From Lucinisca nassula (taxonomy: Eukaryota > Mollusca > Bivalvia > Lucinida > Lucinidae), in contig OY757026.1 of NCBI GenBank assembly GCA_963580285.1, positions 47,299,431 through 47,363,430 of the forward strand: DNA of 64,000 nucleotides, read 5' to 3'. Below, in pieces: positions 9,893 through 22,375 of this stretch. Position 1 is the first letter of the stretch; each line of letters opens with the position of its first letter. The notes under the pieces were generated by a model that did no database searches, was not told the DNA's origin, and worked only from the letters and a program-made list of their open reading frames with translations. Both the position numbers and the translations under genes were made by a program.

Positions 9893-9898
9893 TTTTAA
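9893..9898 (+). terminator. Possible poly(A) signal, LU gene copy A
   Basis: AATAAA about 980 bp after the stop codon. The matching AATAAA in copy B is at 32945-32950. Conservation between copies supports it weakly, since flanks are conserved too. Confidence 0.35.
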
Positions 9899-10431
9899 GA
9901 TTCAACAGACTATTCTTATTACTCTTTCATATGCGGTGTTTCGTTCGACCTGAATGGATACCGGAAATTTAGCTCTCATAAAAAAAACCAGTTTTCCATT
10001 GTTTTTCTCTTAAGCATCAGGGGACAGTTAATTTCAGCACTTTTTTGTCACACTAAGGTTTTTGACCCCTGGAGAAAGCGATCACTTCTGTTTTGGTTTC
10101 AAAGTGCTGTACACATGCACAAAATCAAGCCACACTCGTTTACAAAGGCTGACCGAAGCATCATTCCACTTACCCCTCCCACTATTTTTACATACAAAAA
10201 GCATGATTCCTCTCTTTGTCAGATCCTATAAATTGAATCCCAAAACAGCATTACTTGGCATCTGTATAAACGTCTTGTACACTCAGTCACATGCAAAGAT
10301 ATAAGCAGAAAAGTATACCATAACCAGCAAACGTTTTCAGCAATCTTCTTTGAAAAACAGTCACTTTTTTGTGCCAAAGCTACCTTCGTGAATACAGATA
10401 TGCCACTGCATCATGAACTTGCCTTGGAGAC

Positions 10432-10625
10432 TGATCATGAAATCTTTTCTACGGTCATTCTCTGTCTTCCGCTGATTCAAGAAGGGCAGTTATCAGTTTC
10501 TGGCGACAACATTTGTACTGCACTGGTTAACCGCTTACGTAAAAGCTTGGTCACGAAAAGCTGACAGGCTCAAAAATGATCTAAACAGTGTTGACGGGGT
10601 CGTTAAACTCCAATACAAACAAACC
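10432..10625 (+). mobile_element. SINE-C, head-truncated
   Basis: Body CTACGGTCATTCTCTGTCTT to tail TTAAACTCCAATACAAACAA. The tRNA-like head is missing. Confidence 0.75.
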
Positions 10626-10805
10626 AACAAAACCTTGAACTTGCACAGCATCCACAGAGAGCTGGAGTGTTAGTTTCGTCTTCCATTTCATTAAAGTACA
10701 GATACTCAGCAAACAAAGTAGAAGAGGAGGCAATGACGTCAGCAAAAAGTATACACATAACACTATTTCTATTAGCAACCATGTCATTATTGACCCTTCT
10801 ACTAT

Positions 10806-11015
10806 AATAAGTAAAAATTCCTATATTAAGACCACCTTTGGGACTGTTCAAAATGGTCTTTAAGACCACCTTTGAACTGTCTCAAAGGTGATCTCTGACA
10901 AGAGAACACTGTATTCAGAAAAAGCAAAGTAAAAATAACTGGAGCCTACTAAATAAGCTTTTGAAGCGAATTAGTCTTAATTTTAGGTGGTCTTAATAGC
11001 GGAATTTTACTTATT
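10806..11015 (+). mobile_element. MITE with about 30-bp TIRs
   Basis: The left end AATAAGTAAAAATTCCTATA continuing TTAAGACCACC pairs with the right end GGTGGTCTTAATAGCGGAAT continuing TTTACTTATT. Partial relatives are seen in intron-side sequence near 4130 and 25190. Confidence 0.8.
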
Positions 11016-11420
11016 TTGAAAACGGCCCTGCCTCAGGTGCGAAACTGTCCCCTGAAACCTCATTTTCTTGTCCGACTTATTAGCAGACAAGAAGTAAACA
11101 AAAAATAAATTAATAAATAAAAACAGCAACATGTTTTTATACTATTGTTGCTTATTCAAGTTTCTTAATTTTCTCCGAACAGATAAAAAATTGTTGGCAT
11201 TATTTGAATGTGCTCAGAACTTTACACCACGTTAGCAACTGACATTGTTTGATTGTGCTCAGAACATTACACCGCCTTAACAATAACGTTATTGACAAGT
11301 GACGTTTTTAGAAGGGACTCCTTTTTTGTTTCTTTTAATCCCCAAACATACGACTAAGGTTGCTAATCAAAGCGATTCTGAAGAGCAAACACATTCTTTA
11401 TTCATCACGTAAACGAGTCA

Positions 11421-11678
11421 TGCAATGAACTCCCCCTAATCCACTTATACAGACAAGACTGGGGTTGACGGGGGTATACATTATTTTTCTTATTTCTGCT
11501 TCAAGACATAGGTAGTGGGTACTCGTTAGAGCGTCGTCAATGAGTTGATTCCAACGATCACCCGCAACCTATGTTTGCAGTATAAATCAGAAAAAAAATA
11601 TCACGGATTTTCATAAGTATAGTGGCCATTTTGGAGATGTGAAAAATGCACTATGTCGCTAGGGTGTGTATCGCAATG
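11421..11678 (+). mobile_element. Palindromic MITE, CGCAATG end type
   Basis: Ends as in the MITE at 3774. The central hairpin is degraded (TTAGAGCGTCGTCAATGAG) with arms ACATAGGTAGTGGGTACTCG and partial complement. Confidence 0.65.
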
Positions 11679-11845
11679 TAAAGCAGGAACAAGGAGAAAT
11701 ATGTATACTGTCGAACTTTAATATCACCAACACACATGGCTCGTATAATATGACTGATTGAAACCTTTTTTTTGGATCCCCTAAGAAATTCTTCCGCTAC
11801 CTCCAGTTAACAAATTTTAGTCCCAAGAAATAGATCAGCTCTAAC

Positions 11846-12310
11846 TGTGATTTGTTGAGTAATAAATCATAGTTTGGAGGTCAGTTGTAAAGTAGATCAA
11901 ATCACGTGCGCGTAGCGCGCGTGATTTGTCTACTTACAACTGACCGACAAACTGTGGATTTATTACTCACGGAATCACAAACTAGGCTATTAAATTTCGA
12001 TTCTGAAACTCTGTAAATCGGCAGTCTTTAAACTTCTCACAACTTTTCGCCATTGTTAGAAGAAATCCCGCAAAATTTATTGACTGTAACACGTGCGTTT
12101 TTGTTCTTTTGTAACGTTTTCGTTACGAGAAAGTGACGTTACACCATCCAATGTCAAAGGTCAATGAATCTACAAGTCACGTTATAAATTGACGTCACTC
12201 GGCACGCTCTTCCGCACCGTGATTTGTTTAATAAAAACGTAGCGCGCGTGATTTGTCTACTTACAACTGACCGACAAACTGTGGATTTATTATTCACCGA
12301 ATCACAAACA
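11846..12310 (+). repeat. Long hairpin with CGCGTAGCGCGC centre and a second half-copy
   Basis: TGTGATTTGTTGAGTAATAA pairs with TTATTACTCACGGAATCACA, and GTCAGTTGTAAAGTAGA pairs with TCTACTTACAACTGAC. The right half recurs at 12236-12310. Confidence 0.75.
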
Positions 12311-12513
12311 AGGCCAATAAATTTCGATTCTGAGACTGTGAATCGGCAGTCTCCAAACTTTTCACTACTTTAAACGTCTCAACACGTCATAAATTGACGT
12401 CACTCGGCATGCTCTTCCGAACCGTGATTTGTTGAATAAAAACGGAGTTCTTTCCCATTGCCTTTATAGAATTAAGGATATTATTATCCTTTTTTTTTTG
12501 CATTATTTTTATT

Positions 12514-14822
12514 AGCTCACCGTCACGTAGTGACGCGGTGAGCTTTCTGGATCACTTTTTTTCCGTCGTCCTTGCGTGCGTGCGTCCGTGCTTGCGTTTC
12601 TTCAAATGACATCTCCTCCTAAACCACTGATCGGATTTTGACCAAACTTCACAGGAATGATCCTTAGGTGGTCCCCTTTCAAAGTTGTTCAAATGGTTTC
12701 GGTCCGTTGCACATCTAGGTCACAGAAGCCAAAAATAGATTTTTTTTCACTGAAAATTAAAAAAATCTTCTTCTCTGAAACCACAAGGCCCAGGTCTTTG
12801 ATATTTGGTATGAAGCTTCATCTAGCGGACCGCTACCAAAATTGTTCAAATTATAGTGCTGGGGCCAAAAATGCCTCCGCATCGGGTCCCTTTGGTTTTA
12901 CATAGGATTATTTAGGGAAAATCTTTAAAAATTTTCTTCTCTGAAACCGCAAGGCGCAGGTCTTTGATATTTGGTATGAAGCTTCATCTAGTAGACGCCT
13001 ACCAAGATTGTTCAAATTATAGTGCTGGGACCCAAAATGCCCCCGCCCTTGGGCCCTTTGGTTTTGCATGGGCTTATAAAGGGAAAATCTTTCAAAAATC
13101 TTATTCTCTGAAACCGCAAGGCCAAGGTCTTTGATACTTGGTATGAAGCTTTATCTAGTTGATCCCTACCAAGATTCTTCAGTTATAGTACTGGGGCCAA
13201 AAATGTCCCCGCCCGGGGCCCTTTGGTTTTACATGGGCTTATATAGGGAAAATCTTTAAAAATCTTCTTCTCTGAAACCGCAAGGCCCAGGTCTTTTCTA
13301 TTTGGAATGAAGCTTCAACTAGTGAACCCCTACCAAGATTGTTCAAATTATAGTGCTGGGGCCAAAAATGCACCGCCCCGGGGCCCTTTGGCTTTACATG
13401 GGCTTATATAGGGAAAATCTTTAAAAATCTTCTTCTCTGAAACCACAAGGCCCAGGTCTTTGCTATTTGGAATGAAGCTTCATCTAGTGGACCCCTACCA
13501 AGATTGTTCAAATTATAGTGTTGGGGCCAAAAATGCCCCGCCCCGGGGCCTGTTGGTTTTACATGGGCTTATATAGGGAAAATCTTTAAAAATCTTCTTC
13601 TCTGAAACCGCAAGGTCCAGGTCTGTGCTATTTGGAATGAAGCTTCATCTAGTGGACTCCTACCAAGATTGTTCAAATTATAGTGCTGGGGCCAAAAATG
13701 CCCCGCTCCGGGGCCCTTTGGTTTTACATAGGCTTATATAGGGAAAATCTTTAAAAATCTTCTTCACTGAAACCGCAAGGCCCAGGTCTTTGTTATTTTG
13801 TATGAAGCTTCATCTTGTGGACCTCTACCAAGGTTGCTCAAATTATAGCACTGGGGCCAAAAATGCCCCCGCTCCGGGGCCCTTTGGTTTTGCATAGTAT
13901 TGTATAAAAAAATCTTCTTCTCTGAAACCACAAGACCTAGGCATTTGGTATTTGGTATGAAGCTTCATCTAGTGGACCTCTACCAAGATTGTTCAAATTA
14001 TAGCCCTGAGACCAAAAATGCCCCTGCCTCGGGGGCCCTTTGGTTTTACATAGACTTATATAGGGAAAATCTTTAAAAAATTTCTTCTGTGAAACCACAA
14101 GGCCTAGGTCTTTGATATTTGGTGTGGAATTTCATCTAGTAGGCCTGTATCAAGATTGTTTAAATTATAACCCTGGGGACAAAAATGCCCCCGCCCCGAG
14201 ACCCTTTGGTTTTACATAGACTTATATATAGGGAACTATTTAAAAATCTTCTTCTCTGAAACTGCAAGACCCATGTCTTTGATATTTGGTATGGAGCTTC
14301 ATCTAGTGGACCTCTACCAAGCTTCTTCAAATTATAGCCTTCAGGCCACAAATGCCCCCGCCCGGGCCCTTTTGTTTTACATAGACTTAAATAGAGATAA
14401 TCTTTGAAAATCTTCTTCTCTGAAACAGCAAGGCCCAGGTCTTTGATATTTGGTGTGAAGCTTCATCTAGTGGACCTCTATCAAGATTGTTTAAATTATA
14501 GCCCTGAGGCCAAAAATGCCCCTGACCCGGGGCCATTTGGTTTTACAAAGGCTTATGTAGGGAATATCTTAAAAAAAACAACACTCTAAAATCGCAAGGC
14601 CCAGGTCTTTGATATTTGGTGTGTAGCTTCATCTAGTGGACCTTTGCCAAGATTCTTCAAATTATAGCCTTTGTTGATATTTGGTATAAAGCTTCACCTT
14701 TTTAGACCTCCCTCAACATCATGCACATTATAGCCCTGGGGTCAATAATGGCCCTCCCCGGGGCCCACTTGTTACTCTATGGATCAGGTGAGCGATCCAG
14801 GGCCATCATGGCCCTCTTGTTG
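12514..14822 (-). mobile_element. Pearl-like tandem-core element (about 12 units of ~165 bp)
   Basis: It starts at a terminal hairpin AGCTCACCGTCACGTAGTGA (ending CGCGGTGAGC), then a GCGTGCGTGCGTCCGT tract and a unique segment. A tandem array follows whose unit holds TCTTCTCTGAAACCGCAAGG, AGCTTCATCTAGTGGACC and GGGGCCCTTTGGTTTTACAT. It ends at GGCCATCATGGCCCTCTTGT. This layout (terminus, tandem core, short microsatellite, terminus) matches the published bivalve pearl elements. No protein is encoded; it would depend on enzymes from elsewhere. Confidence 0.8.
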
Positions 14823-15012
14823 AGGTTTTACATCCCCGCCAGCACTATTTAGGCCATTCTCCGGATCTTGCTTCTGATTTTGTGACCTGCACACCATCTC
14901 CAACTATTTTAATACTGGCAAATAAAGGTAAAGGGAATTAATGAAGCATCTTTAACAATACCTTAAGGTCAATAGAGTTGCTCAGCGTGACAGTCTATAA
15001 TTTTATGATGGG

Positions 15013-15245
15013 TAGGGGAGACCGGGGCTAGTACGGCCACATTTTAGAAAACGTTCATGTTTTTAATGACTCTTACAGCTAGGTCTCCGAAAACTATATA
15101 TGTAAGTAAGGTACAATGGAGCCGTACTAGCCCGGGTATACGCCGTCTTATGTCTCTGTCTGATATATAGGTATTTTTCAGTCAAAGAGATAACGTCATG
15201 ATGGCCGAACTTAACTTGCCACCCAACGGGGCAAGTTCGTCTCAC
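15013..15245 (+). mobile_element. Partial TIR element TAGGGGAGACCGGGGCTAGT
   Basis: Shares its left end and interior (AGGTCTCCGAAAACTATATA, GTCTTATGTCTC) with the complete element at 16340-16904; the right end is different or lost. Confidence 0.65.
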
Positions 15246-15310
15246 AGCAACTGTCCTGAACTATTAATATACTTCACAGGAGTAACCTATAGGGAGGAAA
15301 GATATGTAAA

Positions 15311-16246
15311 TATACTCAGTCAAAAAAGTTCCTATACCTAAAATTGCTTCTGTTACTATAGCTACTACAGATAAAAACTACACAAAGTTTGTTATATTTT
15401 GATAAGAAGACTCATTTTCCCGTGCAAAAGCACCATTCGTTTTTGTTTTCGTAAACACATCATCGTAGACTATTGCTTTAAACACCCAAGGGGTCACTGT
15501 GTCATTTTCGCAGAGAAAATCATTAAAACATGCTATGATTTAGCATAATAAAATTTCCCTGTACCCTACATTTCTAAAATTTGATACATGTGACATTTCT
15601 TTAGATACCATTTGCGTCTATTCACAAAAGATTTGGAACTTTAGTTGCATCAGCTACGAGAAACAGGCTATCACATATTGACCTCCAATTCTTAGAAGTT
15701 GTGTGCAAATGCTGATTTCAATGGGAACTCCGTAGAAAATCGCAATCGATAGTGCTACATGCTACATGAATTTTCTGTATTTTTTACCATCGTGATTAAA
15801 AGCAATGGTGGACACAAAGCGTTTTTTGAAAAAAATGGCAAAAATTGATTGACAGGAATAAAAATTACAGCAGTTCGAAAATTGCTATATTTTTAATTGC
15901 AAGGGAGATAATTTGAGAACTTCACAAATTAAAACCTCGCTTATAATGCAAGATCATGAGATATTGTAAAAGTAAAGTGTTATCCGATGTTCAGAGAAAA
16001 TTGTCTTCCATCTTAGACAAAAAAGAACTTTCTGCGCATGCGCAATGTCCATTTTCTACCAAAATCTTTCTAGGCACATATTGGAAGACAACTCTGGAGC
16101 AGAAAGGTATGGACAAATGCAAGTTTGAGCATTCTCTAGCTAAACGTCCGATTTAAATGTCTACAGCCAAATTTAGCTCAATAGCTGCAAGATATTTAGT
16201 GTGTTTCACCCGAAAGTTGTTATAGTTACTTTTTTGACTAAGTATA
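15311..16246 (+). mobile_element. 936-bp TIR element, copy 1
   Basis: The ends TATACTCAGTCAAAAAAGTT and AAAGT-type complement AACTATAACAACTTTCGG-side (right end TTTTTTGACTAAGTATA) form imperfect TIRs of about 22 bp with TA at the boundary. It is closely matched by 26276-27214. It carries a 66-codon open frame at 15956-16156 (starts MRYCKSKVLSDVQ), also open in the second copy with differences at only three residues. Non-autonomous; a Tc1/mariner-type TA target is inferred. Confidence 0.75.
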
Positions 16247-16339
16247 TATAACTAATCTATCATGTAGTTTCAATTCTGTAATTAAAACATAAACTTTTCT
16301 CAAAGTTTAAAAAGTTTAAATACCTGAACGTGAGAAAAG

Positions 16340-16904
16340 TAGGGGAGACCGGGGCTAGTTCGGTCCAATTTAAGAAAACGCTCACTTTTGGAATGACTAT
16401 TATACACCTGGGTCTCCGAAAACTGTGTATGCAAGTAAGCCATGGATACGCCTTCTTATGTCTCATTACGATTAAGGCTATTTTTAGTCATAAAGGTCGG
16501 GTGAAGATGGCCGAACTTGCCCCGACTTAAAAGGCCGAACTAGCCCCTGACAGACTTTGCAGAAACATCACGTGAAATAATCATTATAGGGTGCAGGAAA
16601 AGAAATTAACATTGTATTACATTAAAGGGCATGTTCGTACTGTAATAAATGTATAGAAATCAAATCGCAATCAGAATACTTATTATGAATAATAAAAACT
16701 GTAATAAATATGGAAAATTTTCTCAACTTGCAAGAAAACGCGATTTCGGTTCCAAAATCTATGACATATTCTTCAAGGCAGTCATTGTGATCTGACGTAG
16801 ATAAATTCACATTATGATTCCCAGCTCTTTAACCCGGTGGGCATGCTAAATGTAGCCATATGCCGAACATGCCCCCGAGGCCGGACTAGCCCCGGTCTCC
16901 CCTA
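16340..16904 (+). mobile_element. 565-bp TIR element with TAGGGGAGACCGGGGCTAGT ends
   Basis: The left end TAGGGGAGACCGGGGCTAGT (then TCGG) and the right end CCGGACTAGCCCCGGTCTCC (then CCTA) are inverted repeats over 24 positions with one mismatch. No transposase-like frame is present. Confidence 0.85.
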
Positions 16905-16993
16905 GTCTAATAAGAGGAGCCTCATTATGAAATCACGTATATTCAAGCAACACCCCCACACCCCACCCCCACCACACACAATCTGACATTTTT

Positions 16994-19605
16994 AGCTCAC
17001 CTGAGCCGAAGGCTAATGTGAGGTATTAGTATACCACGAGCCGGCGTCCGTCGTCCGTCGTCGTCCGTCGTCGTCCACACTTTCAAAGAAGTATATCTCC
17101 GGAACCAGTGGGCCAATCTTGATCAAATTTCATGTTAAGCATTATCAGGTAGGGGGAAAGGCTGCATACTGTTTTCGGGCAGATCGGATTGGAACTCTGG
17201 TTGCCATGGCAACAAATAGCTCCCATAGACTTAACATAGGAAAAAGTTTGTCATCACTCTAGCTCCGTCAATTTTTTTCTGATTGTCTTCATTCTTGCAG
17301 ATAACGAGGACAGGCATGAAATCTCGATCAAGTTCGATTTTGGGCTGAATCGGATTATTCACTCAGGAGTTACGTGCCCTTGAGCGTTGAAAAAATTGCC
17401 TATTGACTTAACATGGGGAGAATGTTGTCATCACCGTAGCTGCTTCAATTATTTTCAGATTGGCTTTATTCTTGCAGATAACCAGCACAGCCATGAAATC
17501 TCGGTCAAGTTCGATGACTGGCAGAATCGGATCATTCACTTAGGAGTTACCTGCCCTTGTGTGTTTTTGCATTAGGGTTAATGGGAATTAGGAAAAAGCT
17601 TGTCATCACTCTAGCTCCGTCAATTTTTTTCTGATCGACTTCATTCTTGCAGATAACGAGGACAGGCATGAAATCTCGATCAAGTTCGATTTTGGGCTGA
17701 ATCGGATTATTCACTCAGGAGTTACGTGCCCTTGAGCGTTGAAAAAATTGCCTATTGACTTAACATGGGGAGAATGTTGTCATCATCGTAGCTGCTTCAA
17801 TTATTTTCAGATTGGCTTTATTCTTGCAGATAACCAGCACAGCCATGAAATCTCGGTCAAGTTCGATAACTGGCAGAATCGGATCATTCACTTAGGAGTT
17901 ATCTGCCCTTGTGTGTTTTTGCATTAGGGTTAATGGGAATTTCAAAAATGTATATCTTAAAAACTACTTGGCCAACTTTGATCAAATTTCATGTGTCGCA
18001 TTATTGGGCAAGTGGAAAGGCTTCATTAGGTTTTCAGGCAGATCTGAGTGGAACTCTGGTTGCCATGGCAACATCAAGCTCCCATAGACTTCACATAGGA
18101 AAAAGCTTGTCATCACTCTAGCTCCGTCAATTATTTTCTGATCGACTTCATTCTTGCAGATAACCAGTACAGGCATAAAATCTCGGTCAAGTTCGATTTT
18201 GGGCCGAATCAGATAATTCACTCAAGAGTTACGTCCCCTTGAGCGCCCGAAAAATTGCCTATCGACTTAACATGGGGAAAATGTTGTCATCACTGTAGCT
18301 AGTAACGAGGACAGGCATAAAATCTCGGTTAAGTTCGATTTTGGGCAGAATCGGAATATTGACCTCGGAGTTACGTGACCTTGAGCGACAAAAAATTTGC
18401 CCATAGACTTAACATAGGGAAAATGTTGTGACTACGATAGCGACTTGAATTTTTTTCCGATCAGCTTCAAACTTGCAGGTAACGAGGACAGACATAAAAT
18501 CACGGTTAAGTTCGATTTTGGGCCGAATCGGATTATTTGCCTTGGAGTTACCTGCCCTTGAGCATGAAAAAATACGTTGTGACCACGATAGCAACTTTAT
18601 TTTTATTCAGATCAGCTTCAAACTTGCAGGTAACGAGGACAGGCATAAAATCCCGGTTAAGTTTGATTTTGGGCCGAATCGGAATATTGACCTCGGAGTT
18701 ACGTGACCTTGAGCGACAAAAAATTTGCCCATAGACTTAACATAGGGAAAATGTTGTGACTACGATAGCGACTTGAATTTTTTTCAGATCAGCTTCAAAC
18801 TTGCAGGTAACGAGGACGGACATAAAATCTCGGTTAAGTTAGATTTTGGGCCGAATCGGATTATTTGCCTTGGAGTTACCTGCCCTTGAGCATAAAAAAA
18901 TATGTTGTGACCACGATAGCAACTTTATTTTTATTCAGATCAGCTTCAAACTTGCAGGTAACGTGGACAGGCATAAAATCTCAGTTAAGTTCGAATCGGA
19001 ATATTGACCTCGGAGTTACATGACCTTGAGCGACAAAAAATTTGCCCATAGACTTTACATAGGGAAAATGTTGTGACTACGATAGCGACTTGAATTTTTT
19101 TCAGATCAGCTTCAAACTTGCAGATAACGAGGACAGACATAAAATCTCAGTTAAGTTCGATTTTGGGCCGAATCGGATTATTTGCCTTGGAGTTACCTGT
19201 CCTTGAGCATAAAAAAATACGTTGTGACCACGATAGCAACTTTATTTTTATTCATATCAGCTTCAAACTTGCAGGTAACGAGGACAGGCATAAAATCTCG
19301 GTTAAGTTCGATTTTGGGCTGAATCGGAATATTGACCTCGGAGTTACGTGACCTTGAGCGACAAAAAATTTGCCCATAGACTTAATTAGGGAAAATGTTG
19401 CGACTACGATAGCGACTTGAATTTTTTTTCAGATCAGCTTCAAACTTGCAGGTTACGAGGACAGGCATAAAATCTCGGTTAAGTTCGATTTTGGGCCGAA
19501 TCGGAATATTGACCTCGGAGTTACGTGACCTTGAGAGACAAAAAAAATTGCCCATAGACTTAACGTAGGGAAAATGTTGTGACAGAAATAGCGACTTGAA
19601 TTTTT
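16994..19605 (-). mobile_element. Pearl-like tandem-core element with higher-order repeats
   Basis: The left end AGCTCACCTGAGCCGAAGGC is followed by CGTCCGTCGTCCGTCGTCG and a unique part (TATCTCCGGAACCAGTGGGC, GTTGCCATGGCAACAAATAG). The core has two higher-order blocks. One is a near-perfect repeat with a 352-bp period (compare 17387-17575 with 17739-17927). The other, at 18400-19560, alternates two monomers (GGAATATTGACCTCGGAGTT and GGATTATTTGCCTTGGAGTT) in dimers of about 320 bp. Confidence 0.8.
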
Positions 19606-20217
19606 AGCTCACCTGAGCCAAAGGCTCCAGTGAGCCGATAGTATACCAAGGCTCCGGAGTCCGTCGTCTGTCGTCCGTCCATCCGTCGTCTACACTTTCA
19701 ATGAAGCATATCTCAGAAGGCAGTCGACCAATCTTGTTTAAATTTTATGTGTAGCACCATTGGGCAAAGGGAAAGGCTGCATTAGGTTTTGGAGCTAGTC
19801 TGGTTCATTTGTTCCTTCATTCTTCTTTCTCTCCATATAGAGATAATAAACCAATGTTAAATTTTTAATCAAAGATTTCTCAGGAACTATAAAAGCTAGA
19901 AGCATCAAATTTGGTATTCAATAGAATAATGATGACTTATTTTGTGTAAGAGACATTGGGCTTTCTCAGCTTATTTGTTCATCTGTTCTTTCATTCTTCT
20001 TTCTCTCCATTTTGACCAATGTTAAATTTTCGTCAAAGATTTCTCAGGAACTATAGAAGCTAGAAGTCTCAAACTTGGAATGCAATGCAATAATGATGAC
20101 TTATATCCTGTAAGGGTCAATGGGCTGGATTCTATTAGCAGATTTAGTAGTCAAGTCTGTGAATTGTTAAAACTTAAGTTCCTTAGGTGAGCGGTTTAGG
20201 CTCATTGAGCCTCTTGT
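19606..20217 (-). mobile_element. Second pearl-like element, short core
   Basis: AGCTCACCTGAGCCAAAGGC, GTCCGTCGTCTGTCGTCCGT, two repeats containing CTTTCATTCTTCTTTCTCTC / GATTTCTCAGGAACTATA, and the end TTGAGCCTCTTGTT. It directly abuts the previous element. Confidence 0.8.
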
Positions 20218-20302
20218 TCATATTGCTGCTCCAAAACTTAAATTGAGGGCAGTCGTTAGAATCACCTCGCCGGTGTACCTATCATATCTTTTACGAGGGG
20301 AT

Positions 20303-20304
<2 letters not shown>

Positions 20305-20333
<29 letters not shown>
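20305..20333 (+). repeat. Poly(G) tract
   Basis: About 29 consecutive G. Confidence 0.9.
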
Positions 20334-20334
<1 letters not shown>

Positions 20335-20435
20335 GTAATTTCAAATAAATAGCATGAAAAAAAAGAACTGACGGCAATGATCAGGAATCGATACCATTTA
20401 ACATAAGACATTAACAATTAAGTCATTAGTCATTT

Positions 20436-20726
20436 GGTCGGCCCCCGCCCATCGGGGCTTGAAGAAATAGATCGGCTGCATGCTGCTTCCACCGACCCAC
20501 ACACGAGTACTGGTAAACCCCTTAGAGGATATAAACCTGCCCAGGCAAAGCGGTGCGAGTCGGGCCGTCCATGCTTATAAACCCTATTGGTTTCATTGGG
20601 CGGCAGGGCTTGAGATGTCATTTCATCTCAATGTCGGGTAAAAGTACCACAAAATTAGAAGCGACGTTTCCAAAATGACCTTTACAGTGTTGACGGGGAC
20701 GTTAAACCTCAAATCAAACAAACAAA
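20436..20726 (+). mobile_element. SINE-B, near full length
   Basis: Head GGCCCCCGCCCATCGGGGCT to tail AACCTCAAATCAAACAAACA. It is the cleanest copy for defining orientation. Confidence 0.8.
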
Positions 20727-22136
20727 TTAGTCATTTAGTATCTCGGCTGATCGTTAGTTTCCGAGGAATAACGTACATTCCAGGATTACCGTTTCAACCA
20801 AGTTTGAGAATAGGGTTGCTTATTTCAAACTAAAAAGGACCAAAAATTATGCCTTATTTATTCTTGTAACAGTAGGACACACCGAGTGTTCATAATTGTT
20901 TTATTGCCCCTTGTGATATTCTGTCTAAAGCAGATCAAAGGCGGCCCTTAATAGGGTGGTTAGTAGCTCTTGTTGAATCCCCTGACTGGGGCTCTTAATG
21001 GAAAAAAATCAATAATGTACACATTAGTCAACAGTTAGTAAACCATTGATTTTCCCCAAGGAGGCCCCTTACCTGTTCAAGACAGAGGACTTCTTTTCAG
21101 TCAGCACTGAGAGCTACATAATATTATATAATGAAATGATGGGCCTCAATAATCAAGAATAAATGCCTTTAACTAAGTAAAATTTACATCAATATTAACG
21201 TCTGGTATTTACAAAAAGGACCCTGACTGAAAATGCTCGATCAAATCTGAAAAGCACGTACCAATCGTTATCTATAGACACATCCAAACACTACGTCATC
21301 ACTCAATAATACTATTTGCCGGGACTTACCGGTGGTTGGCAAAAAACGTCTTTGGCTGTTTATCGCCATTGTAAATGCGATGTAATTTTCTCTAAACTTG
21401 TATTTTTTTTTTTTTTTGGAATCGAAACGACAAAATTGATCTTTAAACTTGTATAATAGATATGTCTTAGCTAGTAATTATTGGTTTCTAGAAGATTTGC
21501 GGATGTTTTGATGATTAAATTACTTGTTAAACGTATGCAGGTTACGAGGCGGGACGGTCTTAATTATTTGTAATAAAAATGTGCAAAACGAATTACTAAA
21601 CGCGGAAGCTGCATGAATGAACTCTAAAGTATATTTATCTACTCATTTAAAATGTAATTCGATCGATTTTCTGTGACATTCAACTAAAATCTGCCCGTAA
21701 TATTAAACCTATTTACAATGTGTTTATATGGAACCATGGCCCTTTTGCCAACCACGAAATATCGTTATCGAAAGGAAAGGTAATTTTGCGCATGCGCAAT
21801 GACATGTAAACAAGGTCACGTGTCAAAACATGGGATCCGTCTATATTTTATTTCATCGTCATTTTTTCTTCATTTTGCTATATATTTTAATCATTTCAAT
21901 GGTGGTAACAAATAACCCGACCAAATTGTTGTGGCGATAAAATCACGAAAAAAAAAATATCAGCTTACTCGGGATATAATGTAGCAGTCAATGCCGACTG
22001 AAAAAAGTTTCTATCTGTAGCAATACGTTTGAAATAGATTATTAAAACGTAATCTCCTATCTGAATCAATGCATTTTTGTGTATCGGTCGTCCAGGTAAT
22101 AGAGTTACCCAGTTATCGAAAGTTGGCCATGCGATA
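20727..22136. other. Intergenic, no gene or clear repeat seen
   Basis: AT-rich sequence without a frame that shows splice-bounded or conserved coding character. A T-run of 13 sits at about 21405. Confidence 0.4.
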
Positions 22137-22326
22137 TTGATATGAAATGATATCTCAAGCCCTGCCTCCTCCAGAAGCCGCTAGAGTTTAAGAAACGGTC
22201 CAACTCGCACCACTTTTCCTGGGCAGACTTAAGCGCTTTACCAGTACTCAAGTCCAGTCGGGTTCAGCTCTGCTCGGAAACACCATGGTGCCTTATCTAT
22301 TTCTCCAAGCCCCGATGGGCGGGGCG
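22137..22326 (-). mobile_element. SINE-B, partial
   Basis: Matches GATATGAAATGATATCTCAA through the head CCCCGATGGGCGGGG; the tail third is missing and the body is diverged. Confidence 0.65.
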
Positions 22327-22375
22327 CGTTTAGAGATAATATACATACAGGGAGATTTTTTATTAAATTACTTTA

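Larger units (their letters stand above)
3065..10325 (+). repeat. Segmental duplication, copy A (LU gene 1)
   Basis: The unit begins near CAAGGGTAGAAAA and ends near AAGCAGAAAAGTATACC. It matches 23634-33711 in the same order and orientation through promoter-side sequence, all four exons, introns and 3' flank. Copy A is about 7.3 kb and copy B about 10.1 kb; B is longer because of later insertions (a SINE at 25696, a TIR element at 26276, a SINE at 28884, MITEs at 30958 and 31214, and a SINE at 33005). Boundaries are good to a few tens of bases. Confidence 0.85.

Noticed and set aside
10581..10869. Minus-strand hydrophobic open frame (TWLLIEIVLCVYFLL)
   Set aside because: Could look like a membrane exon, but overlaps a SINE-C tail on one side and a MITE end on the other and has no matching second exon.
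17387..17927. Two near-identical 62-codon frames
   Set aside because: Explained by the 352-bp repeat period of the tandem-core element.
12514..20217. CRISPR-like array
   Set aside because: Repeats are directly adjacent units of 140-180 bp without variable spacers; eukaryotic tandem-core elements fit.
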